This document shows positions 35,783 through 43,699 of a stretch of 48,423 nt of DNA, in pieces; the first letter of the stretch is position 1, and the number at the start of each line of letters is the position of its first letter. Location: assembly GCF_018982965.1 (NCBI RefSeq), contig NZ_JACBYP010000059.1, positions 1-48,423 of the forward strand, given 5' to 3'. The notes beneath the pieces were generated by a model. The model worked only from the letters and a program-made list of their open reading frames with translations, was not told the DNA's origin and made no database searches. A program made the position numbers and the translations under genes. This DNA is from Streptomyces mayonensis. GTDB lineage: Bacteria; Actinomycetota; Actinomycetes; Streptomycetales; Streptomycetaceae.

Positions 35783-36594
35783 CGGGCACTCCCCGACGGG
35801 GACGGGGACGGTGTCAGGGACGGGGACGGGTGCTGCGACGGCGGCTGCGGCGGCGACGGACGCCCCGTCTGCCCGCCGTCGTCGCCCTCGTCGGCGCGGA
35901 GCATCTCGTCACTGGTCAGCAGCATCGCCCGCTGGTCGGCGTCCCAGGTCCACTGGAGCCGGTACTCGTACCCCGCGACCTCCGAGGGCGAGCGGACGAC
36001 GACCGAGCGCCCCGCCAGCTCCACCGCGCTCACGGCGTCGTCGTACGACATCACCCGCACGAGCCGGTCCTTCTCGACGGTGTAGACGCGCACCGCGGTC
36101 AGGTTTCCGGGCAGCAGCCGGAAGCCCAGCGTCATCTCCGGCCGCCCGTCACCGGTGAGGTCGCGGTAGTACGGCCGCAGCACCGGGCACCCCCCGCTCC
36201 CCGCGCCGGACCCGCCCGGACCCTGCGTGCCGCAGTCCGCCATCCGCGCGGACGTCTCGTGGTACCGGGCCCCCGTGCCCGCGTAGTCGTCCGGGTGCGC
36301 GGCGATCTCGGCCCGCACCGCGGCCACCGGATCGGCGTCGCGGATGTCGCCGCCGGGCACGGCGACGCCCTCGACCGGGGCGTGCTCCACCTCGCCGATG
36401 TCGTAGGCCGGGCTCGACGCCGGCGGCAGGCCGGGCCAGAGCCGGGCGGGGCTGCGCGCCGCCGCCGTCGCGCCCGCGTCCCGCAGCCCGCCCGTGTCGC
36501 CGCAGCCGGCCAGCGCACCGGCCGCCGCGGTCACCAGGAGCAGCGCGAGGAAGGCGGGAACGCGGGCGGGGCGCCCACGGCGGCTCGGGAGCAC
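35779..36594 (-). CDS. Lipoprotein coupled to the orphan kinase
   Basis: A 271-residue lipoprotein. A basic start and hydrophobic stretch end in the lipobox AGALAGC with acylated Cys31. The middle contains YYRDLTGDGRPEMTLGFRLL, which resembles FG-GAP or dockerin-type calcium loops (DLTGDGRPE), and VYTVEKDRLVRVMSYDDA. The C-terminal 40 residues are Pro/Ser-rich. GTG 36594 follows AGGAG at short spacing. It overlaps the kinase start, so one mRNA gives both. Similar lipoprotein/kinase pairs regulate envelope stress in Streptomyces, for example CseA with CseBC; that comparison is by arrangement, not sequence. Confidence 0.83.
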   Translation of the reverse strand: MLPSRRGRPARVPAFLALLLVTAAAGALAGCGDTGGLRDAGATAAARSPARLWPGLPPASSPAYDIGEVEHAPVEGVAVPGGDIRDADPVAAVRAEIAAHPDDYAGTGARYHETSARMADCGTQGPGGSGAGSGGCPVLRPYYRDLTGDGRPEMTLGFRLLPGNLTAVRVYTVEKDRLVRVMSYDDAVSAVELAGRSVVVRSPSEVAGYEYRLQWTWDADQRAMLLTSDEMLRADEGDDGGQTGRPSPPQPPSQHPSPSLTPSPSPSGSAR

Positions 36595-36731
36595 TGCACT
36601 CCTGGGGTCCGGGTTCGGGTTCGGGGTTCGGCGTCGGTGGTTCCGCGTGGTGGTGCGGGGCGGGGGCGGGCGGGGCACCGTAAGCCTCTTTCGTACGGGA
36701 GGCCATTTTGCGCGGGTCCGGGTGCGCCGGG

Positions 36732-37211
36732 CTACTCGGCCAGCTCCTCCAGCAGTCGCGCGGTGGCCAGACCGGCCCGCAGGTACGCCACGAACAACTC
36801 GTTGTGCAGCGCCCACGGCGAGCGCCGCGCCCGGATCAGCCGGACCGCCTCGTCGGCGTCGGCGCCCCGCCGCATCAGGGTCTGCGCGACGACCAGGCCG
36901 GAGCGGTTGTACCCGTGGTAGCAGCGGACGAGTACCGCGCGGCCCGCGTCCAGCGCCCCGTCCGCCGCCTGCGCGAGCCCGATCACCCCGGCGAGCTGCG
37001 TGCCGTCCAGGGGCCCGTCGGGTATCGGCCACACATGGTGCTCGACACCCTCGTCCGGCCCGTGCCCGGGAAGCCGCAGCAGCGTCTGTACGAGATCGAA
37101 CTCGTCGCCCACCACGGCGAACTCCAGTCCCCCTCCGGGCCGCCGGAACTCGTGCCCGCCCATCCACAGCCCCGGCACGATCTCGTCCCACGGCCGGTCG
37201 GGTGCCGGCAC
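36732..37211 (-). CDS. Dual-specificity/tyrosine phosphatase-like protein
   Basis: A 159-residue protein with the CX5R signature CYHGYNR (Cys97, Arg103) followed by Ser104, as in cysteine-based phosphatases. VWPIPDGPL may supply the general-acid Asp65. The start WDEIVPGLWMGGHEF resembles dual-specificity phosphatases (IxxGLxxG). GTG 37211 has GAGAGG 7 bases upstream; a TTG at 37238 is an alternative. It precedes the lipoprotein/kinase pair by 137 bases on the same strand and is divergent from the NERD-like gene. The substrate is unknown. Confidence 0.83.
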   Translation of the reverse strand: MPAPDRPWDEIVPGLWMGGHEFRRPGGGLEFAVVGDEFDLVQTLLRLPGHGPDEGVEHHVWPIPDGPLDGTQLAGVIGLAQAADGALDAGRAVLVRCYHGYNRSGLVVAQTLMRRGADADEAVRLIRARRSPWALHNELFVAYLRAGLATARLLEELAE

Positions 37212-37360
37212 GTCCGGACCTCTCCCACGGGTACGCAATGGAGCCTCCCCAGTCCCGCCCAGGGTCTGCCCGGCACCGCCCAGGGCCTGCCCGACTCCTC
37301 CCCAAGGTAACCGGGTTCTTGCCCCCGCAGCACCCTGCCTGGTCCCATGGACGGGGGGTG

Positions 37361-38170
37361 ATGGCGATGGACGGACTGCGCGTCGTGCCGACCCGGCGCC
37401 ACGGCCAGGAACGGCTCTACGTCTGCCTCCCGGACGGCGGGAACGTCGCCTGGTACGACCGTGAGGCGGCCCGCGTCAACCTGCTGAGTGCCGACCGCAG
37501 GGACGAGATCCTGCACGCCCTCGGCCCCTTCCTGACCGGCCCGGTCACCGTCGGCCCGCCCCCGGTCCCGACCCCCGCCGAGCTGGCCCGGCTCTCCCTC
37601 CACCCGGACGACGACCTCGCCCCCAACCGGCCGGGCGAGGCGCTCCTGGTCGCCCTCGACCGCGAGCCCGGACCGGTGCACCGGCTGCGCCCCGACCCGC
37701 GCCGCCGGGCGCTGGCCGCCGAACAGACAGTGGGGGAGGCCCTCGACCGGCTCGACGGGGCCGGCTGGCACACCCTGCACTCCGTACCGCTGCCCGGCGG
37801 CGACCGCCTTCACCACCTGCTGATCGGCCCCGGCGGCCTCTTCGCCCTCCATGTGCTGCCCGCCCGCAGGCAGCGGGTGCGCGTCACCGACCCCGACGTC
37901 GCGCTGGGCCGCCGCGCGCCGCGCCCGCTGCTGCGCAGGGTTCGCGCCGACGCCGACCGGGCCTCCTACGCGCTGACGGCCGAGGTCCGCGCCGTCCTCG
38001 TCCTGGTCGAACCGGCCCACGTGTCCCTCGCCGCCCCGCCCCGCTCGGTGCGCGTGCTCACGGAGCGGGAGCTGCCCGGCCTGGCCCGCCTCGGCGGCAC
38101 ACTCAAGCCGGCCGACGTGCAGACCCTGCACGCGGCCGCCCGCGACCGCACCACCTGGACCCGCCTCTGA
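37361..38170 (+). CDS. NERD-like (nuclease-related domain) protein
   Basis: A 269-residue protein. Residues about 125-235 resemble NERD: TVGEALDRLDGAGWHTLHSV, then HHLLIGPGGLFALHVLPARR, where NERD proteins carry D-H-x-x-x-x-P-x-G. The first His-Leu-Leu replaces the usual Asp-His, and the usual catalytic Lys after the glycine strand is not obvious, so nuclease activity is doubtful. ATG 37361 lies close to a G-run; ATG 37367 has better spacing and would be 2 residues shorter. It is convergent with the ligD-like gene across a repeat-filled gap. Confidence 0.65.
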   Translation: MAMDGLRVVPTRRHGQERLYVCLPDGGNVAWYDREAARVNLLSADRRDEILHALGPFLTGPVTVGPPPVPTPAELARLSLHPDDDLAPNRPGEALLVALDREPGPVHRLRPDPRRRALAAEQTVGEALDRLDGAGWHTLHSVPLPGGDRLHHLLIGPGGLFALHVLPARRQRVRVTDPDVALGRRAPRPLLRRVRADADRASYALTAEVRAVLVLVEPAHVSLAAPPRSVRVLTERELPGLARLGGTLKPADVQTLHAAARDRTTWTRL

Positions 38171-38190
38171 CCCGGCCCCGACGCCCGTCC

Positions 38191-38345
38191 CGCCGCCGGC
38201 GCCTGTCCCGGTCGTGAGGTCCGTCCCCTTCTCGATGCCCGCCTCGGTCCCGAGGTCCGTCTTGCCCTTGGTGCCCGTCCGTGCGTCGGCGCCTGTCCCG
38301 GCTGCGAGGTCCGCCCTGCTCCCGATGCCCGCCCCGGCACCGAGG
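38191..38345. repeat. Imperfect 90-bp-period duplication
   Basis: Segment 38191-38255 is repeated at 38281-38345 with about 80 percent identity by eye, sharing GGCGCCTGTCCCGG, GAGGTCCG, GATGCCCGCC and CGAGG blocks. It fills the 219-base gap between the convergent NERD-like and ligD-like genes. No gene is supported there. Confidence 0.7.
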
Positions 38346-38389
38346 GTGGGACGGACGTCGACGGTCCCCGGAGCCGACGGTCCCGGGAG

Positions 38390-39271
38390 TCAGGGCAGGG
38401 CCGCCGCCCCCTCCCGTTCGAGCAGCGGTGCGAGGAGGTCGCCGTAGTCCTGCACCCGGGGCCCGAGATCCCCGGCCAGGAACACGAACTGCTCCGCCCG
38501 CCGGCAGCCGGCCACCTCGTCCCACGTCACCGGAGTGGACACCGCCGGGACGGAGCGGGACCGCACGGTGTACGGAGCGGCCGTGGTCTTGCGGGCCGCG
38601 TTCTGGCTCCAGTCCACGAACACCTTCCCCGGCCGCAGACTGCGCGTCATCCGGTGCACGACCAGCTTCGGCAGCTCCCGCTCCGCCTCCACGGCCAGCG
38701 CCTTCGCGTACTCCGACACCCGCTCCGAGGACGACCCCCGCACCCCGGCCAGCAGGTGCAGCCCCTTGGCCCCGGACGTCTTGGCGTACGCCTCGATCCC
38801 GTCCGCCGCCAGGCGCTCCCGCAGCCACAGCGCCACCTCGCAGCACTGCACGACCGTCGCGGGCGGGCCGGGATCCAGGTCGAACACCAGGCGGTCGGCC
38901 TGCTCCGGGTCGTCCGCGGTCCACTGGTGCGTGTGGAACTCGGTCACCAGGTTCGCCGCCCACATGAGGCTCGCCAGGTCCTGGACCAGCACCATCCGGG
39001 CCGGGCCCTCGGAGCGGGGCACCTCGGCCGTGGTGACCCAGTCGGGCGTACCCGGCGGCACGTTCTTGGCGAAGAAGACCTGGCCGTCCGGGCCGTCCGG
39101 GTACCGCAGGAAGGAGACCGCACGGTCCCGCAGGTGCGGCAGCAGCACCTCCGCGGACGTCGCGTAGTAGTGCAGCAGCTCGCCCTTGGTGAAGCCGGTC
39201 GCCGGATACAGCACCTTCTCCAGATTGCTGAGGGCCACCCGCCGCCCCTCCACCTCAGTGATAGGCGCCAT
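38390..39271 (-). CDS. Stand-alone LigD polymerase/primase domain protein (NHEJ)
   Basis: A 293-residue archaeo-eukaryotic primase-type polymerase as found in LigD. The metal-binding DxD is in LVFDLDPGP (Asp131, Asp133). AKTSGAKGLHLLAGV, HRMTRSLRPGKVFVDWSQN and KTTAAPYTVRSR follow in the usual order. Ligase and phosphoesterase domains are absent, so a separate ATP-dependent ligase must seal breaks. ATG 39271 has no evident ribosome site, so it may be leaderless. It is divergent from ku over a 59-base gap, indicating shared control. It fills gaps with ribonucleotides at broken ends in NHEJ. Confidence 0.93.
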   Translation of the reverse strand: MAPITEVEGRRVALSNLEKVLYPATGFTKGELLHYYATSAEVLLPHLRDRAVSFLRYPDGPDGQVFFAKNVPPGTPDWVTTAEVPRSEGPARMVLVQDLASLMWAANLVTEFHTHQWTADDPEQADRLVFDLDPGPPATVVQCCEVALWLRERLAADGIEAYAKTSGAKGLHLLAGVRGSSSERVSEYAKALAVEAERELPKLVVHRMTRSLRPGKVFVDWSQNAARKTTAAPYTVRSRSVPAVSTPVTWDEVAGCRRAEQFVFLAGDLGPRVQDYGDLLAPLLEREGAAALP

Positions 39272-39275
39272 ACCA

Positions 39276-39286
39276 TGAGAGTCTCA
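39276..39286. promoter_or_regulatory. Palindrome in the ligD/ku divergent promoter gap
   Basis: TGAGA-G-TCTCA is a perfect 5-bp inverted repeat 5 bases upstream of the LigD-type ATG and 45 bases before the ku GTG. In a 59-base shared gap it could be an operator for both genes or lie at a leaderless start. Confidence 0.4.
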
Positions 39287-39330
39287 CGAAATACGGACAA
39301 AACGCCCAGGATTCCGGAAAGGTGCTGCAC

Positions 39331-40506
39331 GTGCGATCCATCTGGAACGGCGCCATCTCCTTCGGCCTGGTGAGCATCCCGATCAAGCTGGTGAACGCCA
39401 CCGAGAGCCACGCGGTCTCCTTCCGCCAGATCCACACGGAGGACGGCGGCCGGATCCGCTACCGCAAGGTGTGCGAGCTGGAGGACCGCGAGGTCACCCA
39501 GGCCGAGATCGGCAAGGCCTACGAGGACGCCGACGGGTCGATGATCCCGATCACCGACGAGGACCTGTCCCACCTGCCGATCCCGACGGCCCGGACGATC
39601 GAGATCGTGGCCTTCGTGCCCGAGGAGCGCATCGACCCGCTCCAGATGGGCGCCGCCTACTACCTCGCGGCCAGTGGCGCCCCCGCCGCCAAGCCGTACA
39701 CGCTGCTGCGGGAGGCGCTCAAGCGCAGCAACCGGGTCGCCATCGCCAAGTTCGCGCTGCGCGGCCGGGAGCGGCTCGGCATGCTCCGGGTGGTCGGCGA
39801 CGCCATCGCGATGCACGGCCTGCTGTGGCCCGACGAGGTCCGCGCCCCCGAGGGCGTCGCCCCGGACGCCGGGGTCACCGTGCGCGACCAGGAGCTGGAC
39901 CTCGCCGACGCCCTCATGGACACGCTCGGCGAGATCGACCTGGAGGACCTGCACGACGAGTACCGGGAGGCCCTGGAGGAGGTCATCGCCGCCAAGTCCG
40001 CCGGTGAGACGCCCCCGGAGACCCGCGAGGAGGCCGCGCCCGGGAAGGTCCTCGACCTGATGGCCGCGCTCGAGGGCAGCGTACGGGCGGCCCGCGAGTC
40101 CCGGGGCGGCGAGGAGGCCGGGCCCGCGGAGGAGGCCGAGGTGCGGTCCCTGCGAAAGAGCGGGGCGCCGTCCCGGCAGGCCCCCAAGGAGACCGGCGGC
40201 AAGAAGTCGACGTCGGCGGGCGCGAAGAAGACCGCGGCGAAGAAGGCGGCGCCGAAGAAGTCGACGTCGGCCGCCGCCACCGGCGGCGCGGGGGCCGGGA
40301 CGGGCCGGTCGGGCAGGAAGGCGGCGGCCAAGGACACCGCGAAGAAGACCGCGGGCAGAGGCACGGCCACGAAGAGCGCACCGGCGAAGAGCACGGCGAC
40401 GAGAAGCGCGGCGACGAAGAGTACGGCGACGAAGAGTCCGGCGGCCGGGAGCGCGGCGGACAAGAGCACCGCCAAGAAGTCGCCGTCCCGCAAGCGCAGC
40501 GCCTGA
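39331..40506 (+). CDS. ku: DNA end-binding protein Ku with long Lys/Ala-rich tail
   Basis: A 391-residue Ku homologue that forms a homodimeric ring on DNA ends and recruits LigD-type enzymes. The N-terminus RSIWNGAISFGLVSIPIKL is the family signature, followed by IRYRKVCELEDREV and YYLAASG. The Ku core ends near residue 255. The last 130 residues are Lys/Ala/Thr/Ser repeats such as AKKTAAKKAAPKKS, like histone-H1-type tails known to help bacterial Ku bind DNA. GTG 39331 has GGAAAGG 8 bases upstream; a GTG at 39322 lies inside that site. It is paired with the divergent LigD polymerase gene. Confidence 0.95.
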   Translation: MRSIWNGAISFGLVSIPIKLVNATESHAVSFRQIHTEDGGRIRYRKVCELEDREVTQAEIGKAYEDADGSMIPITDEDLSHLPIPTARTIEIVAFVPEERIDPLQMGAAYYLAASGAPAAKPYTLLREALKRSNRVAIAKFALRGRERLGMLRVVGDAIAMHGLLWPDEVRAPEGVAPDAGVTVRDQELDLADALMDTLGEIDLEDLHDEYREALEEVIAAKSAGETPPETREEAAPGKVLDLMAALEGSVRAARESRGGEEAGPAEEAEVRSLRKSGAPSRQAPKETGGKKSTSAGAKKTAAKKAAPKKSTSAAATGGAGAGTGRSGRKAAAKDTAKKTAGRGTATKSAPAKSTATRSAATKSTATKSPAAGSAADKSTAKKSPSRKRSA

Positions 40507-40531
40507 AGCCCTGCGGCGGTCCGGGCGTGGG

Positions 40532-41098
40532 TCAGTCCACGGTCCGGGGGTGCGCGGACATGCGGGGTATGGCGGACGGCGCGGGCTCGAAGACGGCCGG
40601 GGTCGCCGTGGCCGACTCGTCGGGCGCCGGCGACGCCGGCCCCGGCACCGGCGGGCTCTCCTCCAGGCGCTGCCCGATCGTGGCGGCCGGTTCGCCGTCG
40701 GGGACGACCTCCTCGGCGGACAGCTGCGACCACGCGGTCAGCCCCAGAGCCAGGGCGGCGGCCGCGCCGAGCACCCGGCCGGCCCGCCGCAGCCGCGCCC
40801 GGCGGTCCAGCTCGCGCCAGGCCGGACCCTGCCAGGGGTCCTCGGGCCGCCACGCCTCGCCGACGGTGTTCACCGTGTTCGCCGTGTTCGCCGTGTTCAC
40901 CGTGTCGGCCGGTGGCCGCCGGGGCTGCCAGCCCGGCATCCGGTCCTGCGCGGACGGTTCCCTGGGCGCGGAGGTGCGGATGGCGTGTTCGCTGTCCTCC
41001 AGGAACATCCGCCAGACGTGCTCCGGCACGGGCGGCGTACCGCCCGGCTCGCCGGGTCCGCCCGGTGTGCCGCCGCTGCCCGGTCCGGAAGCGGTCAT
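40532..41098 (-). CDS. Hypothetical single-span membrane protein
   Basis: A 188-residue protein of no recognised family. About 105 cytoplasmic residues contain PEHVWRMFLEDSEHAIRTSA and an Asn-Thr repeat (NTANTANTVNTV). One span follows at about 107-126 (GRVLGAAAALALGL), then an external Pro/Ala/Ser-rich tail. The layout is like small anti-sigma-type or scaffold proteins, but no ZAS motif is seen. ATG 41098 has only a weak ribosome site. It ends 25 bases from the convergent ku stop. Confidence 0.7.
   Translation of the reverse strand: MTASGPGSGGTPGGPGEPGGTPPVPEHVWRMFLEDSEHAIRTSAPREPSAQDRMPGWQPRRPPADTVNTANTANTVNTVGEAWRPEDPWQGPAWRELDRRARLRRAGRVLGAAAALALGLTAWSQLSAEEVVPDGEPAATIGQRLEESPPVPGPASPAPDESATATPAVFEPAPSAIPRMSAHPRTVD
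40866..40901. repeat. 9-bp tandem repeat inside the hypothetical membrane protein gene
   Basis: Four copies of GTGTTC(a/g)CC run from 40866, coding Asn-Thr-(Val/Ala) on the minus strand. The 9-bp unit keeps the frame. Confidence 0.75.
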
Positions 41099-41250
41099 GG
41101 TCCCGCTCTTCTCTCTCGTACGGTTCCCGGACGGGTCCGGGTGGCGGGCCGGATCATGGCACAGCGCGAAAAGAGATCGCCATGCCCCTCACCACTCGCT
41201 CCCGCCAACTGTTCAGACGCGCAACGACGTCGGCGCGTTCCCGGGGGGCC

Positions 41251-41313
41251 ACCCACCGGACCCACCGGACCCACCGGACCCACCGGACCCACCGGACCCG
41301 CCGGACCCGCCGG
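41251..41313. repeat. 9-bp tandem repeat, seven copies (VNTR-like)
   Basis: ACCCACCGG is repeated five times exactly, then twice as ACCCGCCGG. It lies in the gap between the DUF4142 stop and the hypothetical membrane protein start, 18 bases beyond the DUF4142 stop. No gene covers it. It is likely to vary in copy number between strains. Confidence 0.9.
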
Positions 41314-41330
41314 ACACGCCCGGGGCGGCC

Positions 41331-42077
41331 TCATGGCGCCGCCGGCGACGGAGTGGGCGTCGGGGAGGCGGTGTTGACGTTGAGGTCGGGGCGGGGCTTG
41401 AGCACCAGCACCCGCTCGCCCGGCTGCGGCGGGGGCGGGGTGACCTTCTCCTTGGGCAGCTTCGCCGGACCGGTCTGTTTGAAGGTCACCTGGTCGTACT
41501 CGACCAGTCCGGTCTTCTCCAGCACGGTGATGTGGTCCAGGACGGTGTCGTTGGCGAGGTCGGCCAGCTGCCGCACGAGGGTGTTCTTGGTGGAGGCCCG
41601 GATCTTGGCGATCGCCGGGAAGATCTGGCCGTGGGTCACGCGCATGATGTTGACGGCCGAGGAGTCGAACTCCTTGCCGCTCTTGGCGTTCACCGTCGTC
41701 ACGAAGCCCTCCTGCTGCGGCGAGGCCCGGTTGGGCAGCGTGATGCCCAACTCGGGGGAGATCTCCCGGCACATCGCGTCGAGCCCCGCGTGTCCGACGA
41801 TCAGATGCTCGCCGGCCGTCTTCATCTCCTTGGTCGTGCCGCGCTTCAGCACGCTCTCGCCCAGCGGGTACTCCCACAGTCCGGCGGCCCGCACCTTGAC
41901 CACGAAGTCCCGGTCGGCCTCCGTGAGCGGCCCGTACTTGGTCGCGGCCACGATCCGGTCCTGGTTGCCGTCGGCCTTGTCCAGACCGAGCACGGCCGGA
42001 AAGGCCAGCGCGGTCAGGGTCAGGGTCATCGCGGCGAACAGTACGACGACTCCGATCCTGCTGCGGGACAGGCGCAT
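41331..42077 (-). CDS. DUF4142 secreted or membrane-anchored protein
   Basis: A 248-residue protein with a DUF4142 helical domain. An N-terminal hydrophobic segment (IGVVVLFAAMTLTLTALAF) is a signal or anchor. YGPLTEADRDFVVKVRAAGLWEYPLG is the family start, with AGEHLIVGHAGLDAMCREI and ITVLEKTGLV after it. The last 50 residues are Pro-rich. This ferritin-like outer-surface family has no established activity. ATG 42077 has GGAGG 5 bases upstream. A 10-bp perfect inverted repeat lies 44 bases upstream of the start. Confidence 0.87.
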   Translation of the reverse strand: MRLSRSRIGVVVLFAAMTLTLTALAFPAVLGLDKADGNQDRIVAATKYGPLTEADRDFVVKVRAAGLWEYPLGESVLKRGTTKEMKTAGEHLIVGHAGLDAMCREISPELGITLPNRASPQQEGFVTTVNAKSGKEFDSSAVNIMRVTHGQIFPAIAKIRASTKNTLVRQLADLANDTVLDHITVLEKTGLVEYDQVTFKQTGPAKLPKEKVTPPPPQPGERVLVLKPRPDLNVNTASPTPTPSPAAP

Positions 42078-42120
42078 GGTGCCTCCAGGTACGACGGCGA
42101 GGGGCTCGCGACTCGGCTTC

Positions 42121-42149
42121 GTACGCGCACTCGTGGCGCGTGCGCGTAC
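42121..42149. promoter_or_regulatory. Perfect 10-bp inverted repeat upstream of the DUF4142 gene
   Basis: GTACGCGCAC (42121-42130) and GTGCGCGTAC (42140-42149) flank a 9-base spacer, 44-72 bases upstream of the DUF4142 ATG and downstream of the PPOX stop. It could be an operator, or a hairpin ending the PPOX transcript. Confidence 0.6.
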
Positions 42150-42234
42150 ACGTGTGCCTGGAGATACGGAAACGGCGGGCGGATCTATCACCGCCGGGGA
42201 GGGGAACTTGCGGACGGACCCGACTGCCGCCGGT

Positions 42235-42669
42235 TCAGCCGATGTCGGCGCCGTACATGCGCTCGACCGTGATGGTCAGCAGCACCCGGCGGTCGGACAC
42301 CATCGTCGCGCGGTACTCGTCCCAGTCGGGGTGTTCACCGGCGGCGGCCCGGTAGTACTCCACCAGCGCCTCGACCTCCGGCCCGAGCGGGTCGGTGCCG
42401 GGGCCGGTGAGGGTGGCGACGCCCTCGGCGGTGGCCCAGGACCTGCCGTCCGGTGCGGTCACCTGCAGCGTGGCCCGGGGGTCCCGGCGCAGGTTGGCGG
42501 TCTTGGCCAGCCCCTCGCGGGTCGAGACACGGATGACGCCGGCCTCCGGGTCGTAGGCCGGCGTCACGGGGGAGAGCTGCGGGCGGCCGTCCGACTTGAT
42601 CGTCGCGAGTACGCCGAGCCGGCTCTCCGCCAGCAGGGCCCGTGGGTCAAAACGCGGTGTGGTGGTCAT
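42235..42669 (-). CDS. PPOX-class (pyridoxamine oxidase-like) F420-dependent oxidoreductase
   Basis: A 144-residue split-beta-barrel flavin or F420-binding protein. LAESRLGVLATIKSDGRPQLSPV, GVIRVSTREGLAKTANLRRDPRATLQV and HPDWDEYRATMVSDRRVLLTITVERMYG match the small PPOX proteins, many of which use F420. The start is ATG 42669; the open frame upstream is GC-driven. The substrate is unknown. It lies 157 bases upstream of the DUF4142 gene and downstream of the DUF3152 gene on the same strand. Confidence 0.9.
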   Translation of the reverse strand: MTTTPRFDPRALLAESRLGVLATIKSDGRPQLSPVTPAYDPEAGVIRVSTREGLAKTANLRRDPRATLQVTAPDGRSWATAEGVATLTGPGTDPLGPEVEALVEYYRAAAGEHPDWDEYRATMVSDRRVLLTITVERMYGADIG

Positions 42670-42754
42670 GGTCCGATCATCACCCGCCGCACCGGGAGCT
42701 GTCCCGCGAACCGTCCGCCGGACGCCGTCGTCCGGGGCCGGACCCCCGGGCGGC

Positions 42755-43699
42755 TCAGGGGACCGACGGACCACCCAGGTAGTCGCCGTCCGCGTCGTAC
42801 GGCCAGGCGTTGGCCACGCACCCCTTGAGCCCCTTGATCTGCTGCATCATCGCCGGAGCCGGCCGGCCGGCTCCGGGGCAGGTCTCGTGCCCGTGGCCGA
42901 GGCGGTGGCCGACCTCGTGGTTGACGATCAGGGCGCGGTACTCGTGGATCGGGCCGTCGAACTCCGGCGAACCCAGCACCCAGCGCTTGAGGTTCACCAC
43001 GACGTCCGTGCCGACGCTGCAGTTCACCTCGCCCCGGGTGAGCAGCCCCGCGGCGCCGCAGATCTCGTCGACGGTGCCCGGCGTGGCGATCTTCACCACG
43101 AAGTCGTACGAACCGCTGCTCACCAGCCGGAAGGAGTTGGTGCCGTCCCGGGTCCAGCCGCGTCGGTCGGCGAGCACGTCGGCTATCTCGGCCGCGGCGG
43201 CGCCCGGCCGTACGTCGAGGCCCTCCTCGACCAGGACCTTGTACCGGCGCACCCGGCTGCCGGTGCCCACGGTCGTGCCGTCGGCCCGAGCGGTGACGAA
43301 GGTGCCGGGGCCGGTCGCCGGAATGGCGATCGTGGAGGCGGACGCCGACGGAGACGAGGACGCCGAGGCCGTACCGGACGGCGATGCGGAAGAAGGGCTT
43401 CCCGACGGCTCCGGCCCCGCCGAGGGACCGGCGGCGTCCAGGGCGTCGGCGACGTCGGCCACCTGGTCGTCCGTCACCGGCGGCCGGGTCTCGCGCCAGT
43501 AGGCGACCGCGGCCCCCGCGGTGAGCACGACGGCCCCGAGGACGAGGCAGACCAGGCCCGCGCGGACGGGACCGCGGCGCCCGCGCCCGCCCCTGCCCCT
43601 GCCCCTGCCCCTGCCTCTGCCCCTGCTCCTGTGAGAGTTGTGCCCGGAACCGTCGGGCGCGGCTCCCCGGCCGGTCCGGCGGGCGGTGGATCGGCCCAC
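42755..43699 (-). CDS. DUF3152 protein with metzincin-like HExxHxxGxxH motif
   Basis: A 314-residue membrane-anchored protein. A short Arg/Gly repeat (RGRGRGRG) precedes one span at about 47-67, then a Ser/Ala/Pro linker and the DUF3152 domain. The domain contains VNHEVGHRLGHGHETC, which fits HExxHxxGxxH zinc binding with His261 first, and PAPAMMQQ as a possible Met-turn. This pattern predicts an extracellular metalloprotease, though no activity is established for the family. GTG 43699 has GAGAGGA 8 bases upstream. It sits between the PPOX gene and whiE ORFVII. Confidence 0.85.
   Translation of the reverse strand: MGRSTARRTGRGAAPDGSGHNSHRSRGRGRGRGRGRGGRGRRGPVRAGLVCLVLGAVVLTAGAAVAYWRETRPPVTDDQVADVADALDAAGPSAGPEPSGSPSSASPSGTASASSSPSASASTIAIPATGPGTFVTARADGTTVGTGSRVRRYKVLVEEGLDVRPGAAAAEIADVLADRRGWTRDGTNSFRLVSSGSYDFVVKIATPGTVDEICGAAGLLTRGEVNCSVGTDVVVNLKRWVLGSPEFDGPIHEYRALIVNHEVGHRLGHGHETCPGAGRPAPAMMQQIKGLKGCVANAWPYDADGDYLGGPSVP

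Noticed and set aside
41251..41313. CRISPR-like array
   Set aside because: The 9-bp units are directly adjacent with no spacers, and there is no cas gene in the window.
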